This document shows positions 62,205-64,000 of a DNA stretch of 64,000 nucleotides, piece after piece (position 1 is the first letter of the stretch; each line of letters opens with the position of its first letter). The notes under the pieces are model-generated. The model was not told the DNA's origin, did not search any database, and saw nothing but the letters and a program-made list of their open reading frames with translations. The position numbers and the translations under genes are program-made. This DNA is from Robertmurraya korlensis. GTDB lineage: Bacteria; Bacillota; Bacilli; Bacillales; Cytobacillaceae. The DNA lies in NCBI RefSeq assembly GCF_023715225.1, contig NZ_JAMBNS010000001.1:682001-746000 (forward strand), in the 5' to 3' direction.

Positions 62205-62960
62205 ATGGAGGATAAAGAATTACAGCTTGTTGATCATCTTGACGAATTAAGAAAAAGACTTATTATCTCTATTGTAGCTTTTTTTGGCTTCTTTGTAGTT
62301 GGTTTTATTTATGTTGAAGAAATTTATCAATGGTTTGTACGGGACTTAGACGTTAAGTTGATTGCGTTAGGACCGAGCGATATCGTGTGGGTTTATTTCA
62401 TGTTAGCTGGTCTAATTGCGATTGCAGGTACCATTCCAGTTCTTGCGTTGCAAATATGGTTGTTTGTCAGACCTGCATTAAAGCCTATGGAAAGAAAAAT
62501 TACTTTGAGTTATATCCCAGCCTTGTTCATTTTATTTATTGTCGGCTTATGCTTTGGATATTTTGTTATTTTTCCGACCGTAATGGGATTTTTGATTGAT
62601 CTAAGTGGAGATATGCTTGTTGCTAATTTTACAGCGGACAAGTACTTCCGTTTTATCATGAATATGTCGCTTCCATTTGGATTTTTGTTTGAACTACCTG
62701 TTGTCGTAATGTTTTTAACATCTATAGGAATTGTAAATCCGTATGTACTTCAAAAAATACGCAAATATGCATATTTTGTCTTAGTTGTAATATCTGTTGT
62801 CATCTCACCTCCTGATTTTATGAGTGATATTTTAGTAACCATTCCACTTCTTTTTTTATACGAAATAAGTATCAATCTTTCGAAAATTGTTTATAAAAGA
62901 AAGTTGAAAAAAGAGAAAGAATGGGGTATGGATGAGGATGAGAGAGTAGACTTAGGGTAA
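62205..62960 (+). CDS. tatC: TatC twin-arginine translocase subunit
   Basis: 251 residues, six membrane helices. Signal-recognition motifs: LVDHLDELRKRLI at the N terminus and the F-x-E in GFLFELPVVVMFL, with ISPPDFMSD near the end. TatC binds twin-arginine signal peptides and works with TatA. ATG 62205 follows TAGGGGA. Terminator after. Confidence 0.95.
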   Translation: MEDKELQLVDHLDELRKRLIISIVAFFGFFVVGFIYVEEIYQWFVRDLDVKLIALGPSDIVWVYFMLAGLIAIAGTIPVLALQIWLFVRPALKPMERKITLSYIPALFILFIVGLCFGYFVIFPTVMGFLIDLSGDMLVANFTADKYFRFIMNMSLPFGFLFELPVVVMFLTSIGIVNPYVLQKIRKYAYFVLVVISVVISPPDFMSDILVTIPLLFLYEISINLSKIVYKRKLKKEKEWGMDEDERVDLG

Positions 62961-62966
62961 AAGATC

Positions 62967-63002
62967 AAACTCACTTTTTTATAAAAGTGGGTTTTTTGTT
63001 TT
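62967..63002 (+). terminator. Intrinsic terminator after tatC
   Basis: Twelve-pair stem AAACTCACTTTT / AAAAGTGGGTTT (one G-U), then TTTGTTTT. Confidence 0.85.
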
Positions 63003-63080
63003 CAATTGGCCCTCATTTACATTAAAATTAGCTTAAATCGTTCTTGATTAAGAACTATAAAGGTGTAAATGAGGGTTAGT

Positions 63081-63404
63081 ATGGATCAGAAATTATTAGG
63101 TTTTCTATTTATTTATCTCGCACTTCTGAACATATTTGACGCTATTGCGACCGCATATGGGTTATCCTTACATACAATAAGAGAAATGAACCCCTTTATG
63201 AATGGCATTTATCACATTCATCCGCTTTTATTTTTATCGGTAAAAATATCATTATCAGTACTTCTCATTAGTATGGGAGTTATTTGGGAAAGTTTGATAC
63301 GAAAAAAAAGAATCATCTCGTTTCTTATTATTCTATCCTCTATCATTTATACACCGGTTTGTTTTACGCATATTTATTGGATGACTCAGTACTACTTATC
63401 ATAA
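63081..63404 (+). CDS. DUF5658-like small membrane protein
   Basis: 107 residues from ATG 63081, with GAGGG six bases upstream (frame open four codons further). Three membrane helices. LLNIFDAIATAYGL and REMNPFMN give the N..D..T and E-NP pattern typical of DUF5658. Function unknown. Confidence 0.8.
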   Translation: MDQKLLGFLFIYLALLNIFDAIATAYGLSLHTIREMNPFMNGIYHIHPLLFLSVKISLSVLLISMGVIWESLIRKKRIISFLIILSSIIYTPVCFTHIYWMTQYYLS

Positions 63405-63507
63405 TGATAAAATTTAAATTTTTTCACAACTAGTGTATATTCAGACACACTTCGACAAATAAATATTGTATAATATATACAAACGGGTGAAAAAGAGGAT
63501 TGATATT

Positions 63508-63759
63508 TTGCTATTCAAAAGCCTAGAGTTCAAAAATGTTGTTGGACAGAAGGTAAAAGTCATGGAAATTCCAGTATTGGAGGAAGATAGCCCTTATTAT
63601 TTTTTAATCCAAGTCCGTTTGCAATCATTTATTACGTCTCTATACCGGGACAAACAGCCGAAGAAATGCTATTCTTTTAGAGACTATTTGAAAAAAGCGT
63701 TGAAGTGGCCAGTGTACCAGGATGTATTCCAAGTGCCTGAGCTAAAGAATAACGCGTGA
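63508..63759 (+). CDS. ypmP: YpmP (DUF2535) family protein
   Basis: 83 residues from TTG 63508, with AGAGGA upstream; an open frame extends 14 codons further but lacks a site. LFKSLEFKNVVGQKVKVMEIPVLEEDSPYYF (first 20 diagnostic) and the end DVFQVPELKNNA match B. subtilis YpmP, which is also about 83 residues and lies near ilvA. Function unknown. Confidence 0.88.
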   Translation: MLFKSLEFKNVVGQKVKVMEIPVLEEDSPYYFLIQVRLQSFITSLYRDKQPKKCYSFRDYLKKALKWPVYQDVFQVPELKNNA

Positions 63760-63800
63760 TCGATGTGTTTGTTTTACTTTGACAGGAGTGTCTTTACATG

Positions 63801-63838
63801 AAGAGTATCGGTAAATGCCGATACTCTTTCTTTTTTCG
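63801..63838 (+). terminator. Intrinsic terminator after ypmP
   Basis: Eleven-base stem AAGAGTATCGG / CCGATACTCTT, loop TAAATG, then TCTTTTTTC. Confidence 0.9.
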
Positions 63839-63899
63839 ACATTAACCTAGAATTCTGTATAATAGGTAGTGAGATTTTAGCATTAGGATGTGAAGGAAT

Positions 63900-64000
63900 T
63901 TGAGTAAAATTAAAATAGTGACTGATTCAACGGTGGACATGTCCGATGAATTAATAAGAAAGTATGATATTGAGGTTGTTCCATTATCTATTCAAATTGA
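63900..64000 (+). CDS. DegV family protein, 3'-truncated by the window
   Basis: Only the first 33 residues are visible: SKIKIVTDSTVDMSDELIRKY and EVVPLSIQI, the DegV N terminus (VTDSTxD, VVPLSI). TTG 63900 has GAAGGAA just upstream. It is a second DegV paralogue besides 51213-52058. Confidence 0.85.
   Translation, partial: MSKIKIVTDSTVDMSDELIRKYDIEVVPLSIQI

Overview
The window reads as the chromosome of a low-GC, endospore-forming Bacillaceae bacterium (Bacillus sensu lato). The evidence is strong AGGAGG ribosome sites, frequent TTG and GTG starts, a type B RNase P RNA, spore genes (cotD, sspL), and gene neighbourhoods that follow the ypr-yps-ypv-ypw, ypb, ype, ypg-yph and ypj-thy-dfrA regions of Bacillus subtilis. 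I see no tRNA, rRNA, phage, IS element or CRISPR array.

Layout. 1-10.4 kb: mrfA (5' end outside the window) and mrfB, cotD, ypsA, gpsB, rnpB, ypsC, an Fe-S DinG-type helicase and an M32 carboxypeptidase. 10.4-13 kb: a minus-strand operon for a ba3-type cytochrome oxidase, including a 49-residue subunit IIa gene, downstream of FNR-, ResD- and CcpA-like sites. 13-28 kb: two small zinc proteins, an SDR enzyme, cheX, the alkylpyrone genes bpsAB, a Fur-controlled micro-gene, dynA, exoR, sspL, two RNase H-fold proteins, cspD and an HD-GYP protein.

28.1-44.4 kb is the most distinctive part: a purine-degradation island. It holds an amidase, a GGT-like Ntn hydrolase and a split chromate-type transporter; a NitT/TauT-type ABC importer with a Rieske oxygenase; a divergent uraD / FAD monooxygenase / HIU-hydrolase operon; pucR; and allantoate amidohydrolase, PucG and allantoinase. 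There is no molybdenum xanthine dehydrogenase and no cofactor-free uricase domain in the window. I infer that the Rieske protein and the FAD protein could do the xanthine/hypoxanthine and urate steps. A full match to the B. subtilis PucR box precedes the ABC-Rieske operon, and a 12/13 match sits just upstream of the -35 of the amidase-GGT operon.

44.5-64 kb: topB, mntR, metA, fhs, a glutathione peroxidase, two DegV genes (the second cut by the window end), ypgQ, the ABC-F gene yfmR, ypgR, brxA, an RsmJ-like methyltransferase, ypjP, thymidylate synthase and dfrA, an acyltransferase, ilvA, tatA-tatC (with a terminator between them) and ypmP. A 52-bp imperfect tandem repeat lies in the ypjP-thyA gap. 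The genes are mostly in short operons closed by clear intrinsic terminators. All functional calls come from reading the sequence and from memory of the families; no database search was run.
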